DNA of 64,000 nt from Hesseltinella vesiculosa (taxonomy: Eukaryota; Mucoromycota; Mucoromycetes; Mucorales; Cunninghamellaceae). Within the stretch, counting starts at the first letter, position 1, and the number at the start of each line of letters is the position of its first letter. Position numbers and translations under genes: made by a program. Where the stretch lies: assembly GCA_002104935.1 (NCBI GenBank), contig MCGT01000020.1:62001-126000 (forward strand). The letters are read 5' to 3'. Under the pieces are notes generated by a model. It was given only the letters and a program-made list of their open reading frames with translations, was not told the DNA's origin and did no database searches. Positions 53,046-64,000 of the stretch are shown piece by piece.

Positions 53046-53677
53046 TATCAAAGGCTAACAACAGGCTAAAATTACCAGTGAGCGTTGGTTGGTTACTTTA
53101 CTGGGCTGCTACTTACCTCTGGTACTGTTCCAACACACAACACATTAAACAATAAGTTAAAACGTGAGTAGCTGGACAAACAAGCGGCTGCTCATTGCCA
53201 ACATCCTTGAGAGGGGGTGGGGGGAAGGAGAAAATGGGAGAGGAAGGGGAGGAAGAGGAGGAAGGGAGAGAGATCTTGAGTCTTGACCAAGCCAGAAAGT
53301 CAGCCAAAAAATGTCAGTCAGCCAAAAGAAGACAACAGCCCAATGCTGTGTAAAGTGAAAGAGAAGCCGAAAGCGAAGCTGGCCATTTTATACTTTTTTT
53401 TTTTTTTGACTTTGACCACACTTTTTGGACTTTGACAACACTTTTTGGACTTGGGACCTATTCTTTTTTGAACCGGTGACAATAAGCGTCACGGAATCGC
53501 CATTCCTGTATTCACCGTCGCCAACGTTCAGAGAGAGATGACTCGTTCGCTGGCAAATTCGAGTTCTCTTCACGTTGAAGTGAAACCCAACCATTTATGC
53601 TTTATTGACAATCACTCTTGCTGTTCATACGTTCAAGATCGGTTTGAGGCAATTTATTAAAGACCAGTAACAACAAC
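53046..53677 (+). other. Unassigned, with a G/A-rich tract
   Basis: Contains a G/A-rich block at about 53210-53275 and direct repeats of ACACTTTTTGGACTTTGACA near 53415-53450. No gene seen. Confidence 0.35.
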
Positions 53678-54006
53678 ATGAGAACATCATTTGGATCGTC
53701 GATCAAGCATCTGGTATGTTGTCAAAAAAAAACCCCCCAAAGAAACGCGTACCTGTTTAAAAACAGAAACACTCACGATTTTCTATATGATAGCCCCCGA
53801 GCCAGTAAGCATAATTCAGCAAACAGTTGGCAAATGGGCTCATTTTTTTTTTTTTTTTTGCTAAGATCTCGGTCGGAACCACTGCCGCGGAAATGCCACC
53901 CACATCCTATGGCAACATTACCTCTTATCTAAAATTTCCACGCCTATACCCCGAGTACAAATCTATCAATGACGAATTGGTATCAACAGTCAAGCAAGTT
54001 CAATAA
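53678..54006 (+). CDS. Possible small two-exon gene (58 aa)
   Basis: MRTSFGSSIKHL (53678-53713) ends at a GT donor and, after an intron with a T run and CTAAG acceptor, joins in phase to 53866-54006: ISVGTTAAEMPPTSYGNITS, YLKFPRLYPEYKSINDELVS and TVKQVQ. The second exon has clear coding character. The 152-base intron is long for this genome and may hide a further small exon. Family not recognised. Confidence 0.4.
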
Positions 54007-54316
54007 AATATCATCATTTATGCTGACGAAGATAATCAACGACAACGCCCCTTTGATCACACGCCGTCTTTCACCCCAATTCTAGCCACAATCGTTGGAT
54101 GCTATCAAAAAGTTGAGTCGGCCAAGCGTTAGATTGCTGCTGGAACATTAAAGAAAAAATGGCCCTCGGCATCAAAAACCTCTATACCCTCACAGCACAG
54201 CACATACTGGTACATAATCAGGGGGGATTGATTCAACATGGCGCTCTTTTGTCGCCTATTTTTATTTACTTATTTACGAATATCAAGCGGATTTCGGGAG
54301 AAAAGGGTACAATAAC

Positions 54317-57300
54317 TTATTGGATATCACCGTGGATGGGTTCAACGGCCAAGGTAGGACCATGGGCATCTGGCTGTTCAAGGGCGGACTTTTGTTCAAG
54401 GGGATAGTTGCAGAGGATAGTATCTGAAAAAAAAAATAAAAATAAAAAAAAAGAGTCAGCGATCTTGGTCAAATGCATTTGAGGGCGATCTCTCCTTGGT
54501 GTGGTTTTTTGATCTACTTACCGGCTTGGATACCCTCGAAGCACACAAGTCCTGCAGCACAGTCGCGGGGAACCCAGTCACCGTGGACACAGGTCAACCA
54601 CTCAGCAGAGACTCCGGGGGCAGCACAACGTTGGGCACCAGCAGGGTTGCAACCTGAGCCAACAGGGGGCTGTTCAGGTTCGCTGGTGGGCTGGTGAGTT
54701 TCCTCAGGTTCGTCGGTAGGTTCTTCAGGTTCCTCATGTTCGTTGGTGGGCTCTTCAGGCGCTTCTGATTCCTCATGGTCGTTGGTGGGCTGTTCAGGTT
54801 CCTCAGGTTCGTTGATGGGCTGTTCAGGCTCCTCGGGATCATAAGGAGGTAGGTCAGGTACCTGAGAGAACACAGGACCGTCGGGCCATGTCTGGTTAGG
54901 TTCAGGGCTGGCATTCTCGGGCTCAGGGGTAGGCTGAGCAAGGCCTTCGTCGATGCGCATGAGCGTGGGTGTGTGCTCGGCGCTGCTGGATTCAGATGAG
55001 GTGGGCTCAGACGAGGTAGGTTCAGCAGAGGCGTGTTCGGCGCTGCTGGCTTCAGAGGTGGGCACAGCTGAGGTGTGATCAGCCGAGGTGGTGTGTTCAA
55101 CAGAGGTGGGCTTGGAGGAGGGAGTGTCGGCGGGAATCAAAGGGTGACTGTGCTCTTGATCGTGACCATTTCCGTTGCCTTGGCCATGTTCACTTCCGTT
55201 TCCATGCCCTTGATCGTTCCCATGCTCTTGGCTGTTTCCATGGCCTTCGCCGTTTCCATGGCCTTGATCGTTTTCATTCTCGCGGAGGAGGGTGGAGGGA
55301 GAGGCGGAGTGTGCGGGGGCTGAGGGATGAGCAGAGGGGTGGGCGGTGGGTTGGTGCTCATTGTATTCCAAAGAGAGGGAGGCGCCGAGGGAGAGGGACA
55401 AGGAGAGGCCAGGCTCTTCATTGTACTTGGCGGTGGCAAGGGTGGACATGGATGAGGGAAGGACGGAGGCAGAAGGGGTAGGTTGGGTAGACCACCACGC
55501 GCCTTGATGGAAGTCGACATGTTCATCCTCTTGGTTGAATTGAACGGTGGGCATGGGGGGGACATGCTCACCCGTCCACCAGGTGTTGGTGGGGTTCCAG
55601 GTTTGGCCAGGGGTCCAGTTGTTTTCGTTGTAACCTTGGGCGGAAGTGGTAGGCAGATCAAGGGAGGCAGACACAGTGTTGGAATGAATGGGGGCAGCTG
55701 ATGGCGATTGTTTGAGCGAGATCTTTGCCGACGCCTTAGGAGTGGGCTTTTTGGGAGGTGAAGGTCGGGTGCTGGGCAAAAGGGCAGTGCAGTTGATAGG
55801 AGGTAGGCGCAATGCTTGCTGGATGCTTTCGGTCAACTCGCCATTGTCTTGGTGGAGATCCCTGAAAAAAAAAATCAGGCTCACATTCTTTGCCCTGGTA
55901 CCATGACTCCTATTTTAAATCCCCTGTAGCCCCTGCGGCAACGTCGGGATTTTTTTTTTGTTTTTACCAGGCCATGACACCGCCAAGACCTTCGCACAGG
56001 GCATAGTTAACTTTGTGGCCAAGGGAGACAGGGTCATCATAGGAAATGAAGATCTTGGACTGGGAGTTGAAGAGCCAAGGGGTCTTGGAACGGTCATCCC
56101 AGAAGCGTTGCCAGCCATTACCAGGGGTGACGAGGTCGGGTTGGATCAGGCCTTCGGAACGTAGGTTGGACCATTTCCAAATGCCAGACACACCATCCAT
56201 ATCGGCAGCACAGAAGGGATTAGCCCAGTAGGCATCGTCCTTGTCGCCCTTGGGAGCACCAATTTGGGACTGTTGGAACTGCTGCGTGGGGTTGGAAGCC
56301 ATGTCACCCAAGGCTTGCATGGACCGGCCGTAAAAGGCAAGACCAGCGTTGATCTTTTCACTGGGTACACCAGCGGCCTTCCAAGAGCGGATGCCTAAAA
56401 AAAAAAAGGAGGTGAGTCGTGACCAAGCGAAAGGCGGTGAATACGTACTGTCAACATAAGAGAACTGATTGCCAGAAGCAGGGTCGGCTTCAAAAGGAGC
56501 GTTGGGTCCAGTGTTGTTAGCCCAAGCACCATTGATGTCTGGAGCAAAAAGAGGCCGGTGAGCAGGGTGTGGGTCCATTTTTTTTTTTTTTACCGTAGGT
56601 CATGAGGTTGATGTAGTCAAAGTAGGGGACAAAGTCGGACACGTCCTTTGCAGGTTCACCGTTACGAAGGAAAGGCTTGACATAAACAGCCATGGAGATT
56701 AACTTGCGATCTTGTGGGAAGCGTTGGTCCAATGACTGACGAAGCTCTTTCAAGAGCAACAACAGGTTGTCTGTGTCACTTTCATGAAAAGTGTTGCATC
56801 CAGTTGCTTGCTTGGCAGGATATTCCCAATCTGTTGATGAAAAAAGGTTGGCGACAGGCAGTGAGACAAAGGAGGCTTACCAATGTCAACACCATCTGTG
56901 TTGTACTTTTGAATAAAGTCCAGATTCCAATCAATGAAGCGTTTGCGTAAGTCGGGGGAGGCGACCATGGGACTGAATTCCTTGGACCCTGTCCAACCAC
57001 CGACTGACAACAAGACCTTTGTGTTCTTGGCATGAGCACCTTGCACCAATTGAGGCAAATAATTATCCACAGCCCAATCATCTTCAAAGTGAGGGGCACC
57101 ATCCACTTGGTTTTGGAGAGCAAAGGCTAGAGAGAAAGAGACAGGTTGGGCTTGTTTTCTTTTCTGGGTCAAAGGGGTTTACCATAATTGATGTGGGTGT
57201 ATTTTTCAAAGGAGATGCCGTTAATGGGAAAGTTGTTATAGAGCCAATTAGGGAAGTAGCTGTGCGTGCCATGTTGGATATGCAAAAAGAGAGTTCAGGG

Positions 57301-57503
57301 GAGGTGGAGCGGCATAAACAAAAAATAAAAAGAGAGAGAGAGATCGATGAGCACGGTAAAAAAGGGCCTAGACCCTCTTATTTGGGGGTTGTTGTCATTT
57401 ACCCAATAACCTTTTTGGAATTAACTTGCGTGCCTGAAGCAGTGTCAACTTGACAGGCACCCAGCATGGCTGCTGCCAACAAAATGCTAACAAATTTCAA
57501 CAT
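54317..57503 (-). CDS. GH18 chitinase with long Ser/Pro/Glu linker and C-terminal chitin-binding domain
   Basis: Hydrolyses chitin, acting at the cell wall or outside. Eight exons (57403-57503, 57183-57259, 56881-57126, 56594-56830, 56449-56538, 55968-56394, 54522-55861, 54317-54423) give 874 residues. The N-terminal signal peptide is MLKFVSILLAAAMLGA. The GH18 barrel follows: GYFPNWLYNNFPINGIS, LLSVGGWTGSKEF, catalytic DGVDIDWEYP with Glu as acid, YINLMTYDINGAW, FYGRSMQALGD and LGGVMAWDLHQDNGEL. Then comes a linker of about 350 residues with HGNGEGHGN-type and EEPEEPTNEHEE-type repeats and many Ser/Thr/Ala. The last domain is Cys-rich (CNPAGAQRCAAPG, WLTCVHGDWVPRDCAAG, ILC), like CBM19. The linker should be heavily O-glycosylated. 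Splice phases all fit. Confidence 0.93.
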
Positions 57504-58374
57504 GGTTTTCTCTCAAATTAAAAAAAAAGTGAAAAGAAAAAGAAAAGAAGAAAAGAAGCTGGGGAATGGCGGAGGGGTTTTAAGCACGAAAAAAAAAATA
57601 AAAAAGCTTTTGTGCCAGGAACACCTTGATCGTGATGATGGCACACGTTAAAAATGGTGACATTTTCTTTGTGACGAGGTTAAATTTTTTATTTAAAAAC
57701 GATAGAATTCAATGGGTTTCGGTGATAACAAATCAATAAGAGAATGCAGACTTTATGCCAATCCGAAAAAAAAAAAAAGGTGGTCCAGTGAAATTTCAAA
57801 TGATACCCCATTCTTGAAATTAATTTTGGCCGCCTAATCACACGTCGTTCTTTAAGAAGCCCCTAAAGGGAGCGAGGGGGCGGCAAATGAACAATGGAAG
57901 AAAACAAGGGTCGAATAGAAGAGAAAAACCTGCTTTTGGAACGAAGAGTGATGGTCCAAAATTGGCAATGACAAGAAGTCCTCAGAGCGCTCTTTTAACC
58001 TCCGTTCATTTTGCTTTTTGCCGTGATCGTCCCACTTTGAAAAGGTCTAGACTCAAAAGTCTACCAGCGCCATGTTTTCTTACACTTCTTTTTTACGCCT
58101 AACAGGATGCACCTCCCTCCCTCGATTACTTTTTTTTTTTTTGGACACCCAAAAGTATATATCGATCGAACTTTTTTTCTTTTCTCTTTTTCCTTTTCCT
58201 TTTCCACAGTTTAACCTTTTTTTATTCTTTTTTTCTTTATTTTTTTTTTTTTGCGTGTGATTGAGTATTGTTGTTGTGTAAAAAAAAAAGGAAAAAAAAA
58301 AAGCATTTGTATTTTTCTTCATTGTTATTTGGGGGGTCAACATTCGTCTTGTATTTTTGTTATTTTGACTTGTC
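57504..58374 (+). other. Divergent promoter region
   Basis: Space between chitinase (minus) and the Zn2Cys6 gene (plus). Rich in A and T runs (57580-57600, 57767-57778, 58129-58140, 58230-58250, 58280-58300). No gene is seen. The two genes could share regulation, but nothing specific is visible. Confidence 0.4.
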
Positions 58375-59069
58375 ATGGCTCATCATCATCGCAAGAAAAA
58401 ACCAATTGAATATTTTTTTGTGGATATCAATGACCCCAACTATTATAAACGAATCAAGGTGACCAGAGCTTGTTTATCATGTCGCAAACGTAAATCCAAG
58501 TAAGATACAAAAGGGTGGGGAACTCGGAGGCGGAATTTTTTTTTAACCAACGTCTTTTGGTTTCCTAAAAAAGATGCGACGTTGGTGTTCCGGGCACAAA
58601 GGCATGTTCGAATTGTACCAAACACAACAAACCATGTGAATTTGCAAAGTCCGAAGACAAAAAGACTTGGATGCCAATGCCAGAATCCAGCGTGTCGACT
58701 CCTTTATCCATGCCTTTACCAACGCCTCCCTCGGAGCGGGAATTCGATGATTGGATCCCGCCCAAGCATCAACAATCCACCTTTTCGCCTATTCTGGAAA
58801 TGCCTCCCACCGTGAACAATGATTTTCAAGCACAAGCCATCCAGCCAAGTCAATATGCCTTTTTGGATCCCACCTTTCCGCCTCCACTCTTTCCAAACAT
58901 TGATCACGCTGTTCCAACCAATGCTTTTGATTTACATGTCTCTCCTATTGTGGACTCGTCCCTTGCATCACCTTCTACAATTGAACAACCTCTTTACTTT
59001 GTGCATCTTTGTAAAAAAGACGGGGCTGGACCATGTGCTTTTGAATTTGTTTTTAATTTTGATACTTAG
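58375..59069 (+). CDS. Zn2Cys6 fungal transcription factor
   Basis: Nuclear DNA-binding regulator. Exons 58375-58499 and 58574-59069 give 206 residues. The binuclear zinc cluster is at residues about 33-68: CLSCRKRKSKCDVGVPGTKA then CSNCTKHNKPCEF, which shows all six cysteines with the spacing of the GAL4 family and is split by the intron. It starts MAHHHRKKKPIEYFFVD. After the cluster it is Pro/Ser-rich (PLSMPLPTPPSE, PPLFPNIDH) with no middle-homology domain, so this is a short member, possibly with an activation region. Target genes unknown. Divergently arranged with the chitinase. Confidence 0.88.
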
Positions 59070-59382
59070 CAACCCTTTCTCTTGGTTACCCTCCATATTT
59101 TTTTCCTATTCCCATTGTTAATGTCTCCTACCCATACTTTTTTTTTTAGCCTCGCGTCATGAATTGAAATAAAAAAAAAAAAATAATAGTCTTGATTTGG
59201 AAATTGGCCAGATCCGAGGTCCAATGTAGCCAAGAAAAAACTTGTCAGGAGCAAACTGTGGCTGACCAAGGCTTTCCCTTAATGTTGGCTCGCATTTGTA
59301 TTTTTTTTTATTCCCATTTCCATGGGGCCAGGCCGATGGCCTGAAGCGGTGATCGTCAAAAAATTTCCTGCTTCCTTTTGTT

Positions 59383-61237
59383 TTATTTGCTGTGGGAAGG
59401 TTGTTCATTTGTGTCGACGAATTCTTGGAGAAGCCCTGCCATACGAAGAATTTCCTTGTCCACTTGACCATCTTGTTGCCGCACACGCACGCCGGATCGA
59501 TGGACTGCCTCATTGGCGTCAAATTGCCATGCCTTTTTCTGCTGTTGCAAGGCATGTGGATCACCCAAGCCAAACACTTCCAGATCCACCAAATCAAAGG
59601 TGAGGGTCTGTTGCTGCAGAGGCCATTGTGTCGACGGTTCAAATGTGGGCTGGCTTGGGTAAGGCTCCAGTGAGAGCTGACCGGCCTGCAGACTGTTGTC
59701 CAGGAACAAGGTGGTGGGATGATCGCGGGACGGCGTGGCATAATTGGACAGGCCACCGAACCCGATGCCGAGATCGCCAAGGAAAAACGCAACTTGCTGA
59801 TGACGGCCAGTGGGTCGGGACACTTCGAAATGCGGCTGCAGCTCCACCAGGCGACATGACTCGGCACCCCAGTAATGACGTCCGTGCTTCCATGGCTCGG
59901 TGATCAACACCGCCATGATCAGATCTTCCATGTCCGTAGCGACTGTCCATTGGCCACGCAGCACCAGCAACGTCGGCCCCGAGTATTTGAACACCCGGTT
60001 TTCAAATCGATTCATCGCAAAGCCATCAAGATCGCCAGAATAAAGACGGTGCCATTGCGCTGTTGATGTCGATGCTTGGTCAGCCTGGGTGGTGTGCGAG
60101 GCCGTGAGAGACGTTGGCCGGTCTGGACGTGTGCTGGCCGATTTCGACGTTGTGGGCTGGATGGAGCGGAAAGTCCACGATAGCATGGTGCACAGGGTAT
60201 CGTTCAAAAGAGCTGATGTATCGGGGATGGATGGTTGATCGCCAGGCTGGATCAAAACGTGGGTGTCGCTGTCCATAGAGGTAAATCGGCTGTAGATAAA
60301 CGACTGGATCGATTGGCATAAAAAGGGGGCCTGGCGTTGTTTCCATTGAGTAAAGGCCGTGTTGCTGATCGTGTCTGTATCACCCATGCTATTCTCAGGG
60401 AAGAGGGTCAGTCATTTCCTTATTAATTTTCCTGAGCTTTGCCTTTGGACAAGGTCGTGGGCCAATTGCTGACAATGAGCAGCCATGTCCACATGAGGCT
60501 GGCGATGATGCTGTGCTGAGCAACTTTGGCTACCGATCCACAATGCCAAGCTGAGGAAGTGAACAAGATCGACACGAGGAATCGACAAGGTATCGGAGAG
60601 TAAGGTGGTCTGGGTGGGGTTGGCGCTGCCAGAGTCCACATCAAGATCGTCTGTAAAACTGATGCCAAGGTCTGCCAAGGACAAGCCCTGGGCTTGGGTG
60701 ACATGGTGGCGCTGGGGCGTAGGCTGTGGCTGGTCTTCCTCGACGGGTCCAGGAGGCTGTGCGGTCGGTCGTGGTAAGATGGCCAAGGCTTGGAAGAGCA
60801 ACATGTCAAACACATGCTGATCGTCGGTCATGGACTTGTCTAGTAGGCCGCTAGCCACGATCCACGCCGTGGAAAAGCCTGGCCAATCGAGCGGCACCGG
60901 CGGCGACGACAAACTGCATTCAGGATAGGCACCAGCATGCGAAAACACCTTGAAGAGCAGGATGCCGGCTTGCTCCAGATCAGCAGGCAATGCAAGATGA
61001 TTCTATAGCGAAGATAAGGCGACATGGTGTGGTTTCTCGTTTTCTTACCAAAAAGCTTTGCAGATCAACATGGGCTGATTCGTTGGAGGATGCTTTTGCC
61101 TTTTGAAACACTTCACGCAGTACTCTTCGCTCGGCTCGGGTTAGTAGGGAGAGGAGCGCATCTGGATGGTGTCCTTGCGTTGGGGTTTTCAGTGGTGTGT
61201 CATCTTTTTGGATTGCTTTTGACGATGACTGGCCCAT
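59383..61237 (-). CDS. RTC5: TLDc-domain protein, RTC5-like
   Basis: Likely acts at membranes such as the vacuole, where TLDc proteins bind V-ATPase. Exons 61049-61237, 60443-61002 and 59383-60388 give 584 residues. MGQSSSKAIQ begins with a Gly-2 N-myristoylation signal as in yeast Rtc5. A helical N-terminal part (LLTRAERRVLREVFQKAKAS, FSTAWIVASGLLDKSM) precedes the TLDc domain: RLYSGDLDGFAMNRF, YSGPTLLVLRGQWTV, ATDMEDLIMAVLITEPWKHG, FFLGDLGIGFGG, QQTLTFDLVDLEVFGLG. The second intron must start with GC (GCAAAG) to join the frames. TLDc identity is firm; RTC5 rather than MEAK7 rests on the myristoylated start. Confidence 0.82.
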
Positions 61238-61313
61238 GGAGAGGAAGAGAGTAAAAAGAGGGGGCTACCATTTTTTTTTTTTTTTCATAATTTCATGGTC
61301 CTCTTTTGTGATT

Positions 61314-61433
61314 CTATTGGGCGGCCAATGAAATTGCTTGCAGGATGCGACCAGGTAAATACAGAGGTCTGTAGAGCATGGCAAGGTGACTAAAAGTTCC
61401 CATCCACCGGTTCATTTGGTACTCATTGGATGC
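61314..61433 (-). CDS. Possible last exon of a small gene
   Basis: After a T-run plus CAG acceptor at 61434-61445 the minus strand reads ASNEYQMNRWMGTFSHLAML and YRPLYLPGRILQAISLAAQ to a stop. The composition is strongly protein-like and amphipathic, but I find no convincing upstream exon with an ATG before the divergent kinase start at 61642. It may be a short mitochondrial-type protein whose first exon is tiny. Confidence 0.4.
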   Translation of the reverse strand, partial: ASNEYQMNRWMGTFSHLAMLYRPLYLPGRILQAISLAAQ

Positions 61434-61641
61434 CTGAAAAAAAAGGTATAAGGATGAAATGTTAAGAAACCCTCTGAAAATATCCGACACCCATCGTTCC
61501 TGTAACCTGGGATTTTCCTTTTTGTTTTTGGTTCCTTTTTTTTTTTTTTTTTCCCTCTTTATCCATTCCCTTCTCTCTTCTTGTACCCATTCTCTCAACG
61601 AACAGGAACTATCCTAGCAATTGACGTGATATAAAAAAAAT

Positions 61642-64000
61642 ATGTCAGTGGAAACCGACCAGCTATTGAGGTCACCGGCACCTCAACGAAGGCAGCTGGT
61701 GACCTATGTTAGAAAGCCTTCCACTCGAACGTCACCCATTCTTTCCCCAGGCAATCGTCGACGTAAAGAGATCGGCGATTACTGGCTTGGTAGGACCTTG
61801 GGTAAAGGTTCTTCAGGTAAAAACAAATGAAAAACACGATACGACAAAATGTTGATTGGTTTATTCAATAGGCAGAGTGAAACTGGGCGTGCACAAGGTG
61901 ACAGGAGAAAAAGTGGCGGTCAAAATCATCTCCAAAGAACACCTGCAAAGCAACAGCTCCGTGGAAAAATCGGTCAAACGCGAAATTGCTGTGATGAAAC
62001 TTATTAAACATCCCAGCATTATGCGACTTATTGATGTCATTGATTTATCAGACGCCACCAATTTGTACAAAGTGAAAAAAAAAAAAAAAAAAAAAAAACG
62101 CGTTAACGATAAACTCACCTCTTTTTTTTTTTGCTGTTAGATACTTGATTCTGGAATATATCGAAGGCGGAGAATTATTTGAATACTTGATTTCACGAGG
62201 TCGCTTGACCGAGAATGAAGCTAGAAAGTATTTTCAACAAATCATCTATGCTTTGGATTATTGTCATCGTCATTTGATATGGTAAAAGAAAAAGAAAAAG
62301 AAAATGTGAAAAGCAGTAAAAGAAATATGAATTCTCTGTCTTGTAGCCATAGAGACCTGAAACCCGAAAATCTATTATTGGACAAGGCAAAAAACATCAA
62401 AATTTGTGACTTTGGCATGGCTTCTTTACAGCCTCAAGGCTCCTTGTTGGAAACAAGCTGCGGGTAAAATCAAGAAAAGTATATCTTCTCGGCATCTGAT
62501 TGTCCCTTTCCTTTTAGATCTCCACATTACGCAAGCCCTGAAATCGTGAATGTAATGAAAAAAAAAAAAAAAATACGGGGAATGAAAATAAAAACGCACC
62601 TGTCCCTTCTTTTTTTAGGGCATTCCTTACAACGGCTCTGCTTCTGATATTTGGTCCTGCGGTGTCATTCTTTTTGCTCTGCTCAATGGCCACCTGCCTT
62701 TTGACGATGACAACATGCACAACCTTCTTCAAAAAGTAACTTATTCCTCTCTTCCCAAGCAGAAGCTCACCTCCTCTCTTTAAAAGGTCAAGGATGGCAA
62801 GTATGACATGCCAACCGATATTTCCGAGGAAGCAAGAGATCTGATTGACAGAATCCTGGTCATTGACCCAAAAAAGCGTTTGACTGTAAGCCTACTTTTC
62901 ACCCCTGTCCCTCCTCCTCACCCCCCCCCCCTCTCAGATTCAACAGGTGCAGTTGCATCCTTGGTTTACCGTCGTACCACCTGCCCACCCTTCCATCTTG
63001 CCTGACCCACCAACCAGTAACGAAATCGGATGTCCCATCCACAACAGACACGAAATAGACGACCGGATCTTGGCCACCTTGAGAGATCTCTGGACCGACC
63101 TTTCGCAAGAGCAAGTCATTCAGGCCCTGCTGAGCTCGGAGTATGAATCGTCATTATAACTGGCTGGCCGCTCACTCCTTTTTTTTTCCAAAAGATACAA
63201 CATGCAAAAAGTCACCTATGTGCTCCTTCAGCGTCATGCAAATGATTACTGGCAAAAAGTCCATGATGACGAGATCCGTGCTGGTAATAATAGGCCTAAA
63301 AAAACGTGTTGTTCATCGCCCGCCTCGTTTTTAGTCACGTCACCTGCTAAACGTCGTCGACCAGCGACCATCTGCACCGTCATCCCTTCACGCAAGGAAC
63401 CTCTTGTAGGCTTGAATGAGATGGTGATGAAGATTGCTGAGGCTGATGTTAGAGACCCTTTGAGATTCGACAAGGTCAATACCGACCATGGCCGCCCCGA
63501 CACCTCACCCAGGCCAATGTCCCATCCTGGCCATGTCTCTGCCTCGGCCTCCCCCCAGGCTTGCTCCAGCCAACAGCGCCGATCCTTTCAACCAATGTCA
63601 CTGGCTGAAAAGGAAGAACCTCCCCTCCCGCCTGTACCGCCAAAACCTAGAATAATCCTGACCTCATCGCCTTACGACGGCCAACTAGCGACTCAAATCG
63701 AACCTCGTCCACATCCCACTGTCTCCATGCCGCCCCAGCCTCCAACCACAGCTCCTGCCTTCCGCCGTTCCCCCTTTGGCCATCAAGGTTACCTCTTTTT
63801 TTTTTTTTTTTTCTTGACCATCACTCATTTTTTCTGTGTTTTTAGAATCGCCAGCTGCACACTACCCGCTTCGACCCTCCCTACATCCTTCTTACATCCC
63901 GCCAATGCATACCCTTCCTTACCACCCAACCGGTCATCCCATACCGTACGCTTCCCAAGGTTATTACCCACATACGCTTCAATACCCATCCTATGAACCC
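61642..64000 (+). CDS. Serine/threonine kinase of the BRSK/Gin4/Nim1 group (3' truncated)
   Basis: Polarity and cell-cycle (morphogenesis) kinase. Ten exons start in the window (61642-61816, 61872-62064, 62141-62281, 62347-62463, 62518-62551, 62619-62735, 62787-62885, 62938-63140, 63195-63787, 63846 to the edge). The kinase domain begins at [18 protein letters not shown], with VAVKII lysine, [35 protein letters not shown], the activation loop [15 protein letters not shown] with the LKB1-type Thr, and [24 protein letters not shown]-like segment follows ([20 protein letters not shown]), as in BRSK/Nim1 kinases. The rest is a Pro/Ser-rich tail that leaves the window. Introns 2 and 5 contain A runs of about 24 and 15 bases. 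Confidence 0.92.

Noticed and set aside
55137..55661. 174-codon second frame inside the chitinase linker (minus)
   Set aside because: Shadow of the repetitive linker of the real chitinase exon, same strand, other frame.

Overview
This 64 kb window comes from a filamentous, early-diverging fungus, most likely Mucoromycota (Mucorales-like). The genes are dense in short (about 50-80 bp) GT-AG introns, often with long T runs just before the acceptor. The conserved genes are ordinary fungal housekeeping genes, and the spaces between them are packed with decayed mobile DNA, including Fanzor/TnpB-type remnants. Genus and species cannot be told from the sequence alone.

Layout. 0-3.2 kb: three plus-strand genes, glucosamine-6-phosphate deaminase (5' truncated by the window edge), ATP synthase subunit e and the polyadenylation factor Fip1. 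3.5-5.5 kb: an unrecognised 545-residue gene on the minus strand. 5.8-8.3 kb: a 476-bp tandem repeat, a broken copy of a transporter gene whose intact version lies at 47.8-49.2 kb, and unassigned remnants. 8.3-9.9 kb: an MFS sugar transporter. 10.2-20.9 kb: accessory DNA with a Fanzor-family fragment, foldback repeats, a repeated cassette carrying a small basic-protein gene, a PP2C-type phosphatase fragment and two unidentified gene remnants. 21.2-26.1 kb: SMU1 (splicing), a 60-residue membrane protein, methionine sulfoxide reductase A and a VOC-fold protein. 26.3-30.3 kb: a Mutator-like (MULE) transposon with long terminal inverted repeats. 30.9-35.6 kb: more repeats, a NIPA magnesium transporter and a Rac1 GTPase. 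36.2-47.6 kb: two decayed nuclease-like genes (one a clear Fanzor), a minisatellite, a DEAD-box helicase fragment, a second (inverted) copy of the repeated cassette and a full-length foldback element. 47.8-49.2 kb: EamA/SLC35F-type transporter. 50.2-51.4 kb: Ty3/gypsy remnant. 54.3-64.0 kb: GH18 chitinase, Zn2Cys6 regulator, TLDc/RTC5-like protein and a BRSK/Gin4-like kinase (3' truncated by the window edge).

No operon-like logic is expected. Two genes touch the chitin economy (glucosamine-6-phosphate deaminase and chitinase) and two touch polarity (Rac1 and the Gin4/BRSK kinase), but they are unlinked.

The most interesting material is the Fanzor family. The copy at 36.2-38.7 kb keeps an RDxNAA RuvC-III motif and a zinc ribbon, but the fourth zinc ligand position is a TGA and the frame is broken at least twice. 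A second fragment lies at 10.3-11.4 kb and a possible divergent relative at 42.9-45.9 kb. Also notable are the foldback repeat family, the repeated cassette found beside fragments of two unrelated host genes, and the MULE whose transposase carries a SUMO-interaction-like tail.
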